A stretch of DNA of 64,000 bases from Crocodylus rhombifer (Eukaryota > Chordata > Crocodylia > Crocodylidae): positions 310,001 to 374,000 of the forward strand of contig JAVSML010024349.1 of NCBI GenBank assembly GCA_038503035.1. The letters are read 5' to 3'. Made by a program: the position numbers and the translations under genes. Shown here in pieces: positions 11,295-21,336 of the stretch (position 1 is the stretch's first letter; every line of letters starts with the position of its first letter). The notes beneath the pieces were generated by a model. The model saw only the letters and a list, made by a program, of their open reading frames with translations, was not told where the DNA came from and did not search any database.

Positions 11295-12125
11295 TGTAGC
11301 AGGTACAATCCAGGCAGCTGAACAGAGGTGAACTGCAAAGGAGGACACAGCAAGGAAGCACTGCTACCTAGGTGGAGAGCTGCACACTAAGTGAAAGGGG
11401 AACACTTGCAATCATTCAAGGGAACACTGCCCACAGAAAGGTGGCTGCAAGAGAGCAGGCAATTAGATGCAAGAGCCAGGGTCCGATGCCCACAGCCCAA
11501 GTGGGCGAAGAGCCTGAGAGGGGCAAGATGTAGGTCCAGGGGCCCAAAGTCCTGGAGGGGTGAGACCAGGGCCAGGGACTCACAGCCTAGGGAGGCAAGA
11601 GCAGGCCAAGTGGCCCAAAGCCCCAGATGGTGAGACCAGGACTGAGCCCCAAACTACGAAGTAGGCAAGATGAGCTGAAGCTCAGAAGTCAGACACAACA
11701 CAGTGGGCAGGGGCTAGAAGGCCCAGTGAGAAAAAGGAGCAGAGGTTGGGAAGGCTGAGGCCCCAATACAGGGGAAGTGACTAATCGGTAATATCTGTGA
11801 GGCATAGGCAGGACTGTAGGGGTGGCCAGAGGCCATGAACAGCCTGCAAGGCAGGAGGTGCCCTGGGGCATGCATGGGCCAGGAGGGCCCACCGAGTGAG
11901 AAAACTGGATTGGGTCTGCTAGGGTCTGAGAGGGATCCACTGGCAAGAAAACAGGGCAGGGCTTTCTCTAGGGCCTTTTGGCAGCTTCCCTTTCCAAAAT
12001 TAACTAAGAACAGCAAGGCATGGCAGGCGGGAGTGAAGGGCAGAGACCCTAGAGCCAGAGCAGGACAGGAGCTGCATGGCCTTCAGGGGCTTCACAGCCA
12101 CCCCTAGAGTGCTAATCGTGTTACA
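11295..12125. mobile_element. Possible LTR-like segment
   Basis: The segment starts TGTAGCAGG and ends GTGTTACA. The start resembles the inverted end of the solo LTR at 6955-8118. The interior is purine- and GC-rich with loosely repeated 'GGGGCAAGA..CAGGGGCCCAAAG' blocks. The flanking pentamers (GAAGT, GACAG) do not match well, so the LTR call is tentative. Confidence 0.3.
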
Positions 12126-12880
12126 GACAGAATTATATTTGTATCTCACAAAAGCTTGTGCAAGCTGAAATTATTATTTGTAAGGAACATACTAGCTTTG
12201 AATAACAGGTACCATGGACAGTGTTGCTGTAAATGTAAGTACTTATTGCAAGTGGAAAGTGATAATGCATGAACCACTGGAAGAATGGGACCCAAAGAAA
12301 GGAGCTTTTCAAAATTAGTTTTAAAAACGCTGTAGTACAAACCACCTTTCCTAACAAAAGAAAATAGCAAGCATTTAACCCAAGTGAGCGTAAACACAAC
12401 AACAAAAATAATCACTATTTCTCAAGTGTGTTGGTAGGATTCCATGACTTTGGAACCTAGGAATAAACCTGGATTACGGTTAAGTATTTGACTGGTCAAA
12501 TATACTTGGTCAACTGACTGATCAAATAGTGGTCAAGTATTTATTAGAAGAATAAAGAGAGACTTTAATCTTCAAGAGGTTAGACACCTATGCTTATTAC
12601 AAAAAAATTTAGCTGTTATGAATCAATTAAATTAAATTCTAAAAGCCATAATAATTTATTACAAGTGACAGTTTTAGATAAGTATAACTGTGGATGGTAT
12701 TAAAAACTGAACTTTTCTTCTCTTTGGCTTTTATCCCAGAAGCCCTGCTGCTAGCTAGTTTTGGCTCCTCCCTCAGTACAGCATAGCTATTGCAGCCCCA
12801 GATGACTTAAAGTGGGAAAAGGAAAGGAGGCTGGAAGAGCTTAGGAGAGAGGAGCAGGCCACAGGAGGTACCCAAATGAA

Positions 12881-12939
12881 GTGTGTGTGTGTGTGTGTGT
12901 GTGTGTGCGCACGCGTGCGTGCGTGTGTGTGTGTGTGTT
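12881..12939 (+). repeat. (GT)n microsatellite
   Basis: About 59 bp of GT dinucleotides interrupted by GC/GCGT units. It is a potential Z-DNA-forming tract in TECPR1 intron 1. Confidence 0.95.
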
Positions 12940-14149
12940 GACTTCTGCAGAACCGGGGGGCAAGGAACTGTCATTCTTGTCCTTGCTAATAGATGACAAC
13001 ATGATGCAATAAGAAACGTAGACCACTACCTACCCAAGGGCTTTCTTGGCTTTGTGGAATACTTGCCCAGTCAAATAATAGGCAATCAACTAACATTATT
13101 CAACTGGTCAACTGACTGGCTTGCCAACTCAGGATCTGGCCGACTCAATGAAGATTATCTGCCAAGAGCACAGCATCCATTAGAGAAATGGGATGCAAAG
13201 AGGACAAACACACCTCTTCATATAGTACAGACATTAATCCACATATGGGCCTCTCTTTGCAAGAATACGATCAAGAAAGATAGAACAGAGATTGAAAAGA
13301 TTCAGAATGTGGCAATGAAAGAGTTTAGCTTTGCAATGGGAATACAGAAGATCATCATGTTACTTATAGTTGGAAGAAGAGTTCGGTAGGACCAGACTGA
13401 GATCTAAACAGATAGTCAGGAAAAGGGAAAATGATCTATACTTCTTTACTCTTTCTATATAAAGCAATGAAAAACAGAAAGGCAACAAGTGTAAATCCAA
13501 ATGAACAATAGACAAGTGTTAAAAGTAATTTACGCATATAGGACCTGAAGCCACTTTTGAAAATGGGACTGGGCATTTGCACAGCCTATGTCATTCACTG
13601 CGGCAGAAAGAGGAATACTGCCAGATTTTCAATGGCGCCCAGCACCTGCAGCACACATTCATTTCAGTAACTCTGAAGAACAAAAAAATATCAATGTTGT
13701 CCAAATCCCCTCCCACCCGTTAGGACAACTGGATAATTTTAACCATAAATGTGCACAGATACTTACATTAAGATATGTACAATTTCCTGCTACATGGTAT
13801 AACATGATTGCTAGAACAGTCAAGAAAATACTGACCGCCCTTTCTACAAGACTGAAAAAATCATTGGGTTCTTCATAGAGGGCTGTTTCTCTCTTCGGGT
13901 ACTGGCAGTTTCTGGAGGCAGGACACATGATGAGACTGTCCCCGTGTTGTGCCCCTATGGTAATTCTTCAGTTTCAGGGTAAACTCATAAATCTTTCATT
14001 CCTTCCAGATAAACATACTTGGCCAGCTTTTATAGTACTAACAGAAAAGGGCTTTAGCATAATGGTCTTGCTTAAGGGCCTTTCATTCAAATGGATCTGA
14101 AAGCACTCTGCAAACTGTACATAACGTGGTTCTGCAAATGTTAAAGAAT

Positions 14150-14203
14150 GTTTTTTTTTGCAAAAATCTTGTTGGTCTAATAAAAGATATCACCTCTGTC
14201 CAT
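14150..14203 (+). repeat. SINE-like repeat tail
   Basis: Contains the block TTGGTCTAATAAAAGATATC, shared with the tandem pair at 15576-15760. It is a fragment only. Family name not known to me. Confidence 0.55.
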
Positions 14204-14632
14204 GGGCCCCGATTGCTTTTTACATAACATAAGAGCATTCATTTGCCTGTTATGGAAGGGGAGCTGCTTCCTGGGTGGAAACAAGGCCTCCCTACTGCAC
14301 TGGTTATTCAGCCTCACTAACTCGGGTCCCCCGAATCCCAAATGCTGGAAACTCCAGCACAAACAGCACAGAGATCTTTCCTTTTGCCACTGATGATGCA
14401 GACAGGATTTGTCTAGTAGGAAGGACAACAGCTCAGTAGCACTGCACTGCCTTCGCCTTGCAGATGTCAGCAGACGCTCCAGACGGCCCCTCTTCAAGGC
14501 TCCTTCCCTCTGGAAAGCGAAAGGGAGCTGAGCGCGGCGCTAGGCTCAGCGCCTGGCTCTCCTGGGCGGCGACAAGGAAAGCATCGCCTCGCCCCTGGGG
14601 CGGACAAGGGAAGGCCGGGCATGCTCATGACC

Positions 14633-14851
14633 AGGGACCCTGGTTTCCTCCAATTAAAAAAAAATCCCCCCTTTTCGGTAAAAAAAAAGTAACTTCAAAA
14701 ACCACATTTTCCCGTGATTAAAATGAAACACTACTAATCTATAGATCTATGTATAGTAATGTTTCATTTTAATTGTGGAAAAATGTGAATTTACTTTTTT
14801 TTTTAACCCGAAAAAGGGATTTTTTTTAAACCAGAGAAAACCAGGATCCCT
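14633..14851. mobile_element. Palindromic MITE with about 100-bp inverted arms
   Basis: The left arm (from AGGGACCCTGGTTTCCTC at 14633) and the reverse complement of the right arm (AGGGATCCTGGTTTTCTC, ending at 14851) align along about 100 bp. Shared blocks include the A-run, AAAAATCCC, TTTTCGG, AAAGTAA and ATTAAAATGAAACA. The centre is near ATAGATCTAT. It is a non-autonomous fold-back element. It sits about 180 bp downstream of the TECPR1 exon 1 donor, at the edge of the CpG island. Confidence 0.75.
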
Positions 14852-14859
14852 ACTCAGGA

Positions 14860-15310
14860 CTGAACAGCACCCCCTGCGAATGTGCGGAGCAGCGGCCGCC
14901 CCAGGTGGGAAGGAGGCAGGCGGAGCAAGCGCAGGGCGATGCCCGGGGGCAAGGGGCGGCTGCAGGCGAGGCCGCCCCCCCCCGGCAGCAGAGGCAGCCC
15001 TGCCCCTCCCCCGCCCCCCGACCCCCCGCGTTACCTGCTGCTCCGCGCCCGGGCGCGCCCGCGGCAGCGACTGCGCCCACAGCTGCGCCGGGCACCGGGC
15101 TCCGGCAGGAAGTGCATGCCCTGACAGCCGCTCGCCCATTGGCTGCTTGTGCTCCTCAACGCATGTAAGCGCCACAGCGATTGGGCAGAAGTGGAGGGGG
15201 CGGACTCGGATACATGGCGTTCCGCGCGCGGCCGCCGGGGAGGAGCTGTCCGGGCATCCTGGTCCGGCCCGTGGTGCTGAGCCGGGCGCGGGGGCTGCCT
15301 CCAGACACCG
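14860..15310 (-). promoter_or_regulatory. TECPR1: CpG-island promoter of TECPR1
   Basis: A dense CpG, GC-rich block with two CCAAT boxes read on the minus strand (15142-15138 and 15184-15180) and GC boxes. It lies upstream of the first coding exon in the expected direction. A good minus-strand donor (CAG, then GTAACG at 15034-15029) gives a probable first exon ending at 15035. The transcription start is not determinable by eye; CCAAT spacing suggests roughly 15060-15130. Confidence 0.65.
15035..15117 (-). other. TECPR1: Putative TECPR1 exon 1 (5' UTR, or an in-frame N-terminal extension)
   Basis: The donor is at 15034-15033. An ATG at 15117-15115 opens a frame that stays open to the donor (27 codons plus two bases). 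When spliced to exon 2 it continues in frame into the TECPR1 start. Human exon 1 is non-coding as I know it, so the UTR interpretation is the default. The predicted extension is arginine-rich. Confidence 0.4.
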
Positions 15311-15575
15311 CAGTGCCTGCCCTTACCATCTACACTGCTCGTGTCGCCCTGCCTCCCCTCCCCTCCCCTTCGTCTTCCTCGTTTCCAGCCGTTTCGTTTT
15401 GCCTTGAAGAACTTAATGACAGCAGAGTCTCCCTGGCTTACCTTTGGCATTATTTCCCCTTCCTTTCCTCCCTTCCCTTCCCTTTGTTTTCCTAATTTCC
15501 ACCTCTTTACAGTCTCCCTGACCTCCTGTCACACTTTTAGCTTCTCTCATTCCTTGGAGAGCTCAGACCAGCAGA

Positions 15576-15760
15576 CTCCCTGTGCCTGAAGAAGGGTGAC
15601 AGCCCAAAAGGTTGCAAGAACTTTTTCCAACTACTCAGTTGGTCTAATAAAAGATACCACATGAGACTCCCTATGTCTGGACAAGGGTGATTGAACCCCA
15701 AGGCTTGCTAAAAACTTTTTTCCAACTACACAGTTGGTTTAATAAAAGATGTGACATCTA
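15576..15760 (+). repeat. Tandem pair of a SINE-like repeat (two units of about 91 bp)
   Basis: Unit A (15576-15666) and unit B (from 15667) both run CTCCCT[GA]TG..CTG.A.AAGGGTGA, then TTTTTCCAACTAC.CAGTTGG and TAATAAAAGAT. They are head-to-tail duplicates. The same tail occurs at 14150-14203. Confidence 0.7.
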
Positions 15761-15952
15761 TCTAAAGAAGCTTGCCTGCCTATATCCTTAGGCCAACACA
15801 GTTACAGCCAAAACCCCTCCACATAAATCACATGGTGAGCCAGAATTGCAGCAGGCAGGGGTCTGCGCGGCATGCTGAGAAATGCCCAGGAAGGTCTGCT
15901 CGCCTGTACACCCCCACGCTATAGCGCGGTATCCAAGCATGTTCCAGCAGAG

Positions 15953-16122
15953 CAGTGGTTTTCTACCGGGGCTCCACAGACTATGTCTAAGGGGTCCGTG
16001 AATGGCAACTATGACAAATCAAAGTATGTGAATACCCACGCTTACAAGTCAAAGGGGTCTGCACCTGCATTTGACATTTTTTGGGGGTCCGCAAATGAAA
16101 ACAAAATTGAAAACTATTGCTG
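15953..16122. mobile_element. hAT-like MITE
   Basis: The ends are CAGTGGTTTTCTACC on the left and, inverted, CAGCAATAGTTTTCAATTT on the right. Both are CAGNG/CAGNA-type hAT termini with a shared GTTTTC core. No clear 8-bp target duplication is visible, so the end points are approximate. Confidence 0.5.
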
Positions 16123-16619
16123 TAAAGGGATAAAGGAATCTGGAGAAGACAGCCATCCATGCCATCACTCTCACGTACCAAGCAAATGCTTACCTTCTAA
16201 GCTAATTCTCAACCATATCCCTTACAGACAGAATTCGCAGTGGTTATTGGAGTTAGATGTTAGCAGGCAGTGCCCAACTCAGGCAGTGGCAGATCACTGA
16301 AAAAAAATGCCTGAACAGGATCTTTTATGCAGCATAAAGAGACTGGAGTGAGGTGAGAATCTCAACCCATCTCATCAGTAAGTTTTTGGAACTTTACATT
16401 TCTTATGAGGCATTGGTTGAGGACCCTTTTATGTCTTGCCTCTTGAGCTCAAAGTGGTTTAAATCTGGTCCAAAAGGTGATCTGACAGTTGTTTCCATAT
16501 AACTATAACCACATATTCTATACTCTCCAGTGAAAAGAGCATCTGGTCACACTTTCACATTTTAATGGAAAATGCTAGTCAACCAGGCTCAGTGGTGCTA
16601 CACTAGCTATAGTGAACCA

Positions 16620-17312
16620 CATCCGAAAGGGACCTAATGGTCATAATTCACCATAAAATGAATATGAGTCACCAGTGTGATGCTACAGTTAGCACAGCAA
16701 ACAATACACTGGCATGCATCAACTGATGCATCACAAGCAAAACTAAGGAAGTTATTCTCCTGCTATGCTTGGTATAGGTGAGGCCGCAGCTGGAGTACTG
16801 CATTCAGTTCTAGGCACCACACTTCAGGAAGGATATGGAGAGGCTTGAGAGAGTCCAGAGAAGAGCCACTTGTATGATTAGAGGCCTGAAGAACAAGCCA
16901 TATGAGGAAAGGCTGACAGATATGGGACTGTTCAGCCTAGAAAAGAGAAGACTTCAGGGGGATTTGGTGACAGCTTATAACTATATCGGGGAAGAATATC
17001 AGGAGCTAGGTGAACAACTATTCACCCAAATGCCCCAGGGGAAAACCAGGAGCAATCATCATAAACTCCTAGGAGAAGGTTTCAGATTGGATATAAGGAA
17101 AAAATTCTTCAAGGTTGGTGTGACCAGACTTTGGAATAGACTCCTAGTGGGGGTGGTGCAGGTGCCTACCCTGGAGATCTTCGAAAGGAGACTAACTGTA
17201 CACCTTGCTGGGATATTTGACCGCAGCAGTCTTTCCTGCCCAGAGCAGGGGGGCCGGATCCAATGATCTCACGAGGTCTCTTCCAGCCCTATACTTTTGT
17301 GAATCTATGAAC
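16620..17312 (+). mobile_element. CR1 LINE fragment, end of ORF2 plus 3' UTR
   Basis: Plus orientation. A 143-codon frame (16835-17266) carries the conserved CR1 ORF2 C-terminal sequence, with [23 protein letters not shown] and LWNRL blocks. Upstream frames are broken by stops. It ends with CCCTTCCAGCCC-type 3' sequence. A dead, 5'-truncated copy between TECPR1 and BRI3. Confidence 0.9.
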
Positions 17313-18064
17313 TACAGTACTAACTGTTGTTGCTTCAGCAGAAAGATCAAGGACTGACCAGACCTGGAGAAAATTTCAACCCACAGTGGTCAGCAACCTG
17401 GGGGATACTTTGATGGTGCTAACTCCAGCTGCACCTGTCAGTGAAAAACAGAAACTTTGGATGCCAGGGCTGAAATCTGGACCTTACTGAACAGTAGAAA
17501 TCCCATACTGGATGCCTTGCATTTATAGATAATATACAGGATTGAATGGTCATTTACAGACAAGGTCTGGGACTGAAAGCCATTCTCATATAACTGTTTC
17601 ACTGTTCAGATATTATTTGGAGGCATTATTTGAAGGAATTATCAATAGCTTCTGAATCTGAAAAGTGATTTATAGCCATACTAGGAGTAATAAAGCTGCC
17701 ATATATGACATTATCTTTACAATATTGAATGCTTATACAGGCATATGAAAGGATTAAATATCTATTTTACAAAGCTTATTCTGAGTTTTGATAAAAGATA
17801 TTATAAAATACTTAATCAGGAGTGAATGATTCATTTTTTTACCAAAACTTTTGGCCCAAGCCCTGATTTCCCTGGTTATATTCTACTGCTTTTCATTCTT
17901 CTTTCCTGAGCATTGAGCAAGTTGCAAGACCTAGTTTATGTCTAGCAGTTTTAATCCACATGTTGTTATTTCTCTCTGCATCAGGTTTTCATAAGGATTA
18001 AGTAACCCTACCGAATTTCAGTACATTGATCTGTGAGATGACCTGTTACCAAGTTTCAAATAAA
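17313..18064. other. Intergenic sequence
   Basis: AT-rich, with no gene or repeat family that I recognise. Confidence 0.5.
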
Positions 18065-19430
18065 CAGGCATACCTCGGAGATATTGCGGGTTCAGTTCCA
18101 GACCACCACAATAAAGCGAATATCGCAATAAAGTGAGTCACATGAATTTTTTGGTTTCCCAGTGCATATAAAAGTTATGTTTACACTATACTGTAGTCTA
18201 TTAAGTGTGCAATAGCATTATGTCTAAAAAAACAATGTACATACCTTAATTAAAAAATACTTTATTGCTAAAAAATGCTAACCATCATCTGAGCCTTCAG
18301 CGAGTTGTAATCTTTTTGCTGGTGGAGGGTCTTGCCTTGATGTTGGTGGCTGCTGACTGATCAGGGTGGTGGTTGCTGAAGGTTGGGGTGGCTGTGGCAA
18401 TTTCTTAAAATAAGACAACAATGAAGTTTGCCGCATCGATTGACTCTTCTTGAAAATCTGTTGTTTAGTGTAGCCACCTTCATCAGTTATCTTAGCTAGA
18501 TCTTCTGGATAACTTGCTGCAGCTTCTGCATCAGCACTTGCTGCTTCACCTTGCACTTTTATGTTATGGAGATGGCGTCTTTCCTTAAACCTCATGAACC
18601 AACCTCTGCTAGCTTCAAACTTTTCTTCTGCAGCTTCCTCACCTCTCTCAGCCTTCATAGAATTGAAGAGAGTTAGGGCCTTGCTCTGGATTAGGCTTTG
18701 GCTTAAGGGAACGTTGTGGCTGGTTTGGTCTTCTATCCAGACCACTAAAACTTTCTCCATATCAGCAATAAGGCTGTTTCGCTTTCTTATCATTCGTGTG
18801 TTCTCTGGAGTAGCACTTTTAATTTCCTTCAAGAACTTTTCCTTTGCATTCACAACTTGGCTAACTGTTTGGCGCAAGCGGCCTAGTTTTTGGCCTATCT
18901 CGGCTTTCGACATGCCTTCCTCACTAAGCTTAATCATTTTTAGCTTTTGATTTAAAGTGAGAGACGTGCGACTCTTCCTTTCACTTGAACACTTAGAGGC
19001 CATTGTAAGGTGATTAATTGGCCTAATTTCAATATTGTTGTGTCTCAGGGAATAGGGAGGCCCAAGGAGAGGGAGAGAGATGGGGGAATGGCCGGTCGGT
19101 AGAGCAGTCAGAACACACACAACATTTATCGATTAAGTTTGCCGTCATTTATGGGCGCGGTTCGTGGTGCCTCAAAACAATTACAATAGTAACATCAAAG
19201 ATCACCATAACAAATATAATAATAATGAAAAAGTTTGAAATATTGCGAGAATTACCAAAATGTGACTCAGAGACACGAAGTGAGCAAATGCTGTTGGAAA
19301 AATGGCGCCGATGGAAAAATGGCACCGATAGACTTGCTCAACGCAGGGCTGCTACAAACCTTCAATTTGTAAAAAACGCAATATCTGCGAAGGGCAATAA
19401 AGTGAAGTGCAATAAAACAAGGTATGCCTG
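18065..19430 (-). mobile_element. Tigger1-type (pogo/Tc1-mariner superfamily) DNA transposon with internal deletion
   Basis: Terminal inverted repeats begin CAGGCATACC at 18065 and, inverted, at 19430. Inside the left end is the Tigger1 motif of ATATTGCGG and GCAATAAAG blocks. The right flank is TA, the target dinucleotide of this superfamily; the left flank is now AA. The element is 1366 bp, against about 2.4 kb for full-length Tigger1 as I know it, because one internal segment of about 1 kb is missing. The transposase frame is on the minus strand. Many of the few differences I can spot from the mammalian consensus are CG to TG/CA changes, suggesting methylation decay rather than great age. 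Confidence 0.9.
18278..19003 (-). CDS. Tigger1 transposase derivative lacking the catalytic domain, 241 codons
   Basis: The frame starts at ATG 19003-19001 and ends in a stop at 18280-18278. The N-terminal half contains a pogo/CENPB-type HTH (about residues 10-65, [20 protein letters not shown]) and a second CENPB-type DNA-binding domain (about 85-160, with WIEDQ and [12 protein letters not shown]). After IDEGG-type sequence (here [12 protein letters not shown], near residue 185) the whole DDE catalytic domain is absent. The frame resumes with the C-terminal tail, which contains QTSLLSYF, a good PCNA-interacting (PIP) box known from pogo transposases. The junction keeps frame, so the product would be DNA-binding domain plus tail. 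It cannot catalyse transposition; whether it is expressed is unknown. Confidence 0.8.
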   Translation of the reverse strand: MASKCSSERKSRTSLTLNQKLKMIKLSEEGMSKAEIGQKLGRLRQTVSQVVNAKEKFLKEIKSATPENTRMIRKRNSLIADMEKVLVVWIEDQTSHNVPLSQSLIQSKALTLFNSMKAERGEEAAEEKFEASRGWFMRFKERRHLHNIKVQGEAASADAEAAASYPEDLAKITDEGGYTKQQIFKKSQSMRQTSLLSYFKKLPQPPQPSATTTLISQQPPTSRQDPPPAKRLQLAEGSDDG

Positions 19431-21336
19431 TATTTGGATTATTTATGAAAAAGTTACAAAAGAAGCTTCTCTGCAGCTTAGCCCTGGTAAGAATAACCTC
19501 CCTTAGGTATTAATGTAGATACTTAAACATAAGACTTGCTTTTTAATTAACTATGTATCATGTGGGCTTTAGATATTCACACATTCTAGTCTCACTTATG
19601 CTGGTACAAATGAGGAGTAGCTTCATTCAAATCAGCTCTACAGTTGTAAAGAAATCAGAATTAGACACAAAAAAGAACATTAATGGTCAGCATCTAGTAA
19701 TATGTGTTGCTATACATAGAACAAGAAAAACTGAAAGTGGCTGGATATCAAAACTGGAAAATGGAAAAAAATGAAATGTTTTTGAGGACAATAAGAATGC
19801 TGTGGGGTAGTGTTGTTGTCCAAGGAAAAGATACAAAGAAATCATTAGCATTAGTTGGAAGAGCATCAAGTAAATATGGGGTCAGATTTTCAAGGATGCC
19901 TATAGCATTTGGATATTCAACCATCAGAATCCCTTAGGTGCCATCAGAAAATTTAGCCTATGTATACAGATTCTTACATTTTGAATAGTTTGGGTTGCGT
20001 TGGTAAGCTGTCCAAGTTGACCCATCCTCAGGTGACTGGGGCAATCAGCTTAACAGTCCCTTTGAACCAATGGAGTAGTGTGGACAGGTCATATTGGTGC
20101 TTGGGATCTGACACAAAGGCCCGGAGGCATATTTTTATATGGGTTGGGTTAAATATTGTTAAAGCTGGTGAGTCTAACAACTGCCTTCACGTGGGATAAA
20201 TAGGAGCAGTTAAGGCTATTGAAACCATAGCAGCCATCACCCAAAACATGAGCAAGTATCGCTGACCAAAATGACCCATGCAAGGCATGTGACAGCTGAA
20301 TGGTTTCCTGTACATCTGTGTGCTGGTGAAAAAAACCCAAGGAAACAAGAGAGAAAGGGCAGTAAGGCAGCTGCTGAAGCACTGGACTCTGATAATTAAA
20401 AACTATGAAAGAAATTTTGGGTAAATGCTGCCTAGAATGGCCCCTGGATGGGGTCCTAGGAAACTCATCCTTGCTGTTTTGGTTCCACGTATGTTAAGGG
20501 AAAGAGGACTTTATATTTCCTTGGCAAATATGCAAGATTGTATCAAAGACAGCCCCATCATCAGTATTTCATAACAGAAACAACCAGCAGGACCCCAGGT
20601 TTGGGCTAACTGGTCAGACAAGAAAAGGTTACTATATAGTTAAGCGTTTGCCATCGTTAAAGTGGGAAATTTCCTCTTTTATTCACCTCTGGAAAAGCTC
20701 AGTCCAGCTGTATAAAAAGTAACGGTCCCCGAGCAAATACTTTTCTGGGCTTAAATCAGAAGTGAAAGCTATCAAGTCTCAAACTGTCAGAAAGTGATTT
20801 CACCTAAAAGCACTGAAATTTCTACTTCTGTGGTACGAAGCAAAATATAGGGGAAAAGCTTGAGAGACCCAAGAGAGAAGGAATGACTCACCTCCTCCCC
20901 TTTACTGGAATATGGATTTTCTTATTAAGCCTTAAGAAAAGCTAAATTCTAAAAATGATTGGAAAAGGGTATAGGGAGAAAAACGCTGGAGCCATCTTGA
21001 TTCTTTGCAATGCATAAAGAAAATCTGAGAGTTTTTAAAGGGTTTGGATTTTTTACTTTGGATTTCTGGCAATACATGTCAGAGATTGCAAGTTTATTTT
21101 TACTTCTTTCTGGCTGAGAATTTCTTGGTGCTCTGGAGAACTGAGGTTGGAGCATTCTTGATCATCAGGTTCAAGTGCTTTAATTTTTATGGGTAATTTA
21201 GGGTTTGTTTGTCATAGATGCTCCATCTTGGTGGCCCTCCTCTGGACCACTGTTTCAGGGTGGGACAGGATTTGACACATACTGTAGGGCAAACTCTCAA
21301 GTAGAAACTTCCCGTTTGGCTGATTATAACGTAGGG
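19431..21336. other. Intergenic sequence
   Basis: No recognisable gene or named repeat. Short open frames only. Confidence 0.5.

Larger units (their letters stand above)
9696..15034 (-). other. TECPR1: TECPR1 intron 1
   Basis: A 5.3-kb intron between the CpG-island exon and the first coding exon. It holds a possible LTR-like segment (11295-12125), a GT microsatellite (12881-12939), a SINE-like tail (14150-14203) and a palindromic MITE (14633-14851). I see no other gene. Confidence 0.6.

Noticed and set aside
14775..15450. Overlapping frames of 80-210 codons at the TECPR1 CpG island
   Set aside because: CpG-island composition opens most frames. Only the in-frame exon 1 extension and the divergent frame at 15214 were kept, as low-confidence observations.
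18561..18950. 129-codon plus-strand frame
   Set aside because: Antisense shadow of the Tigger1 transposase frame.
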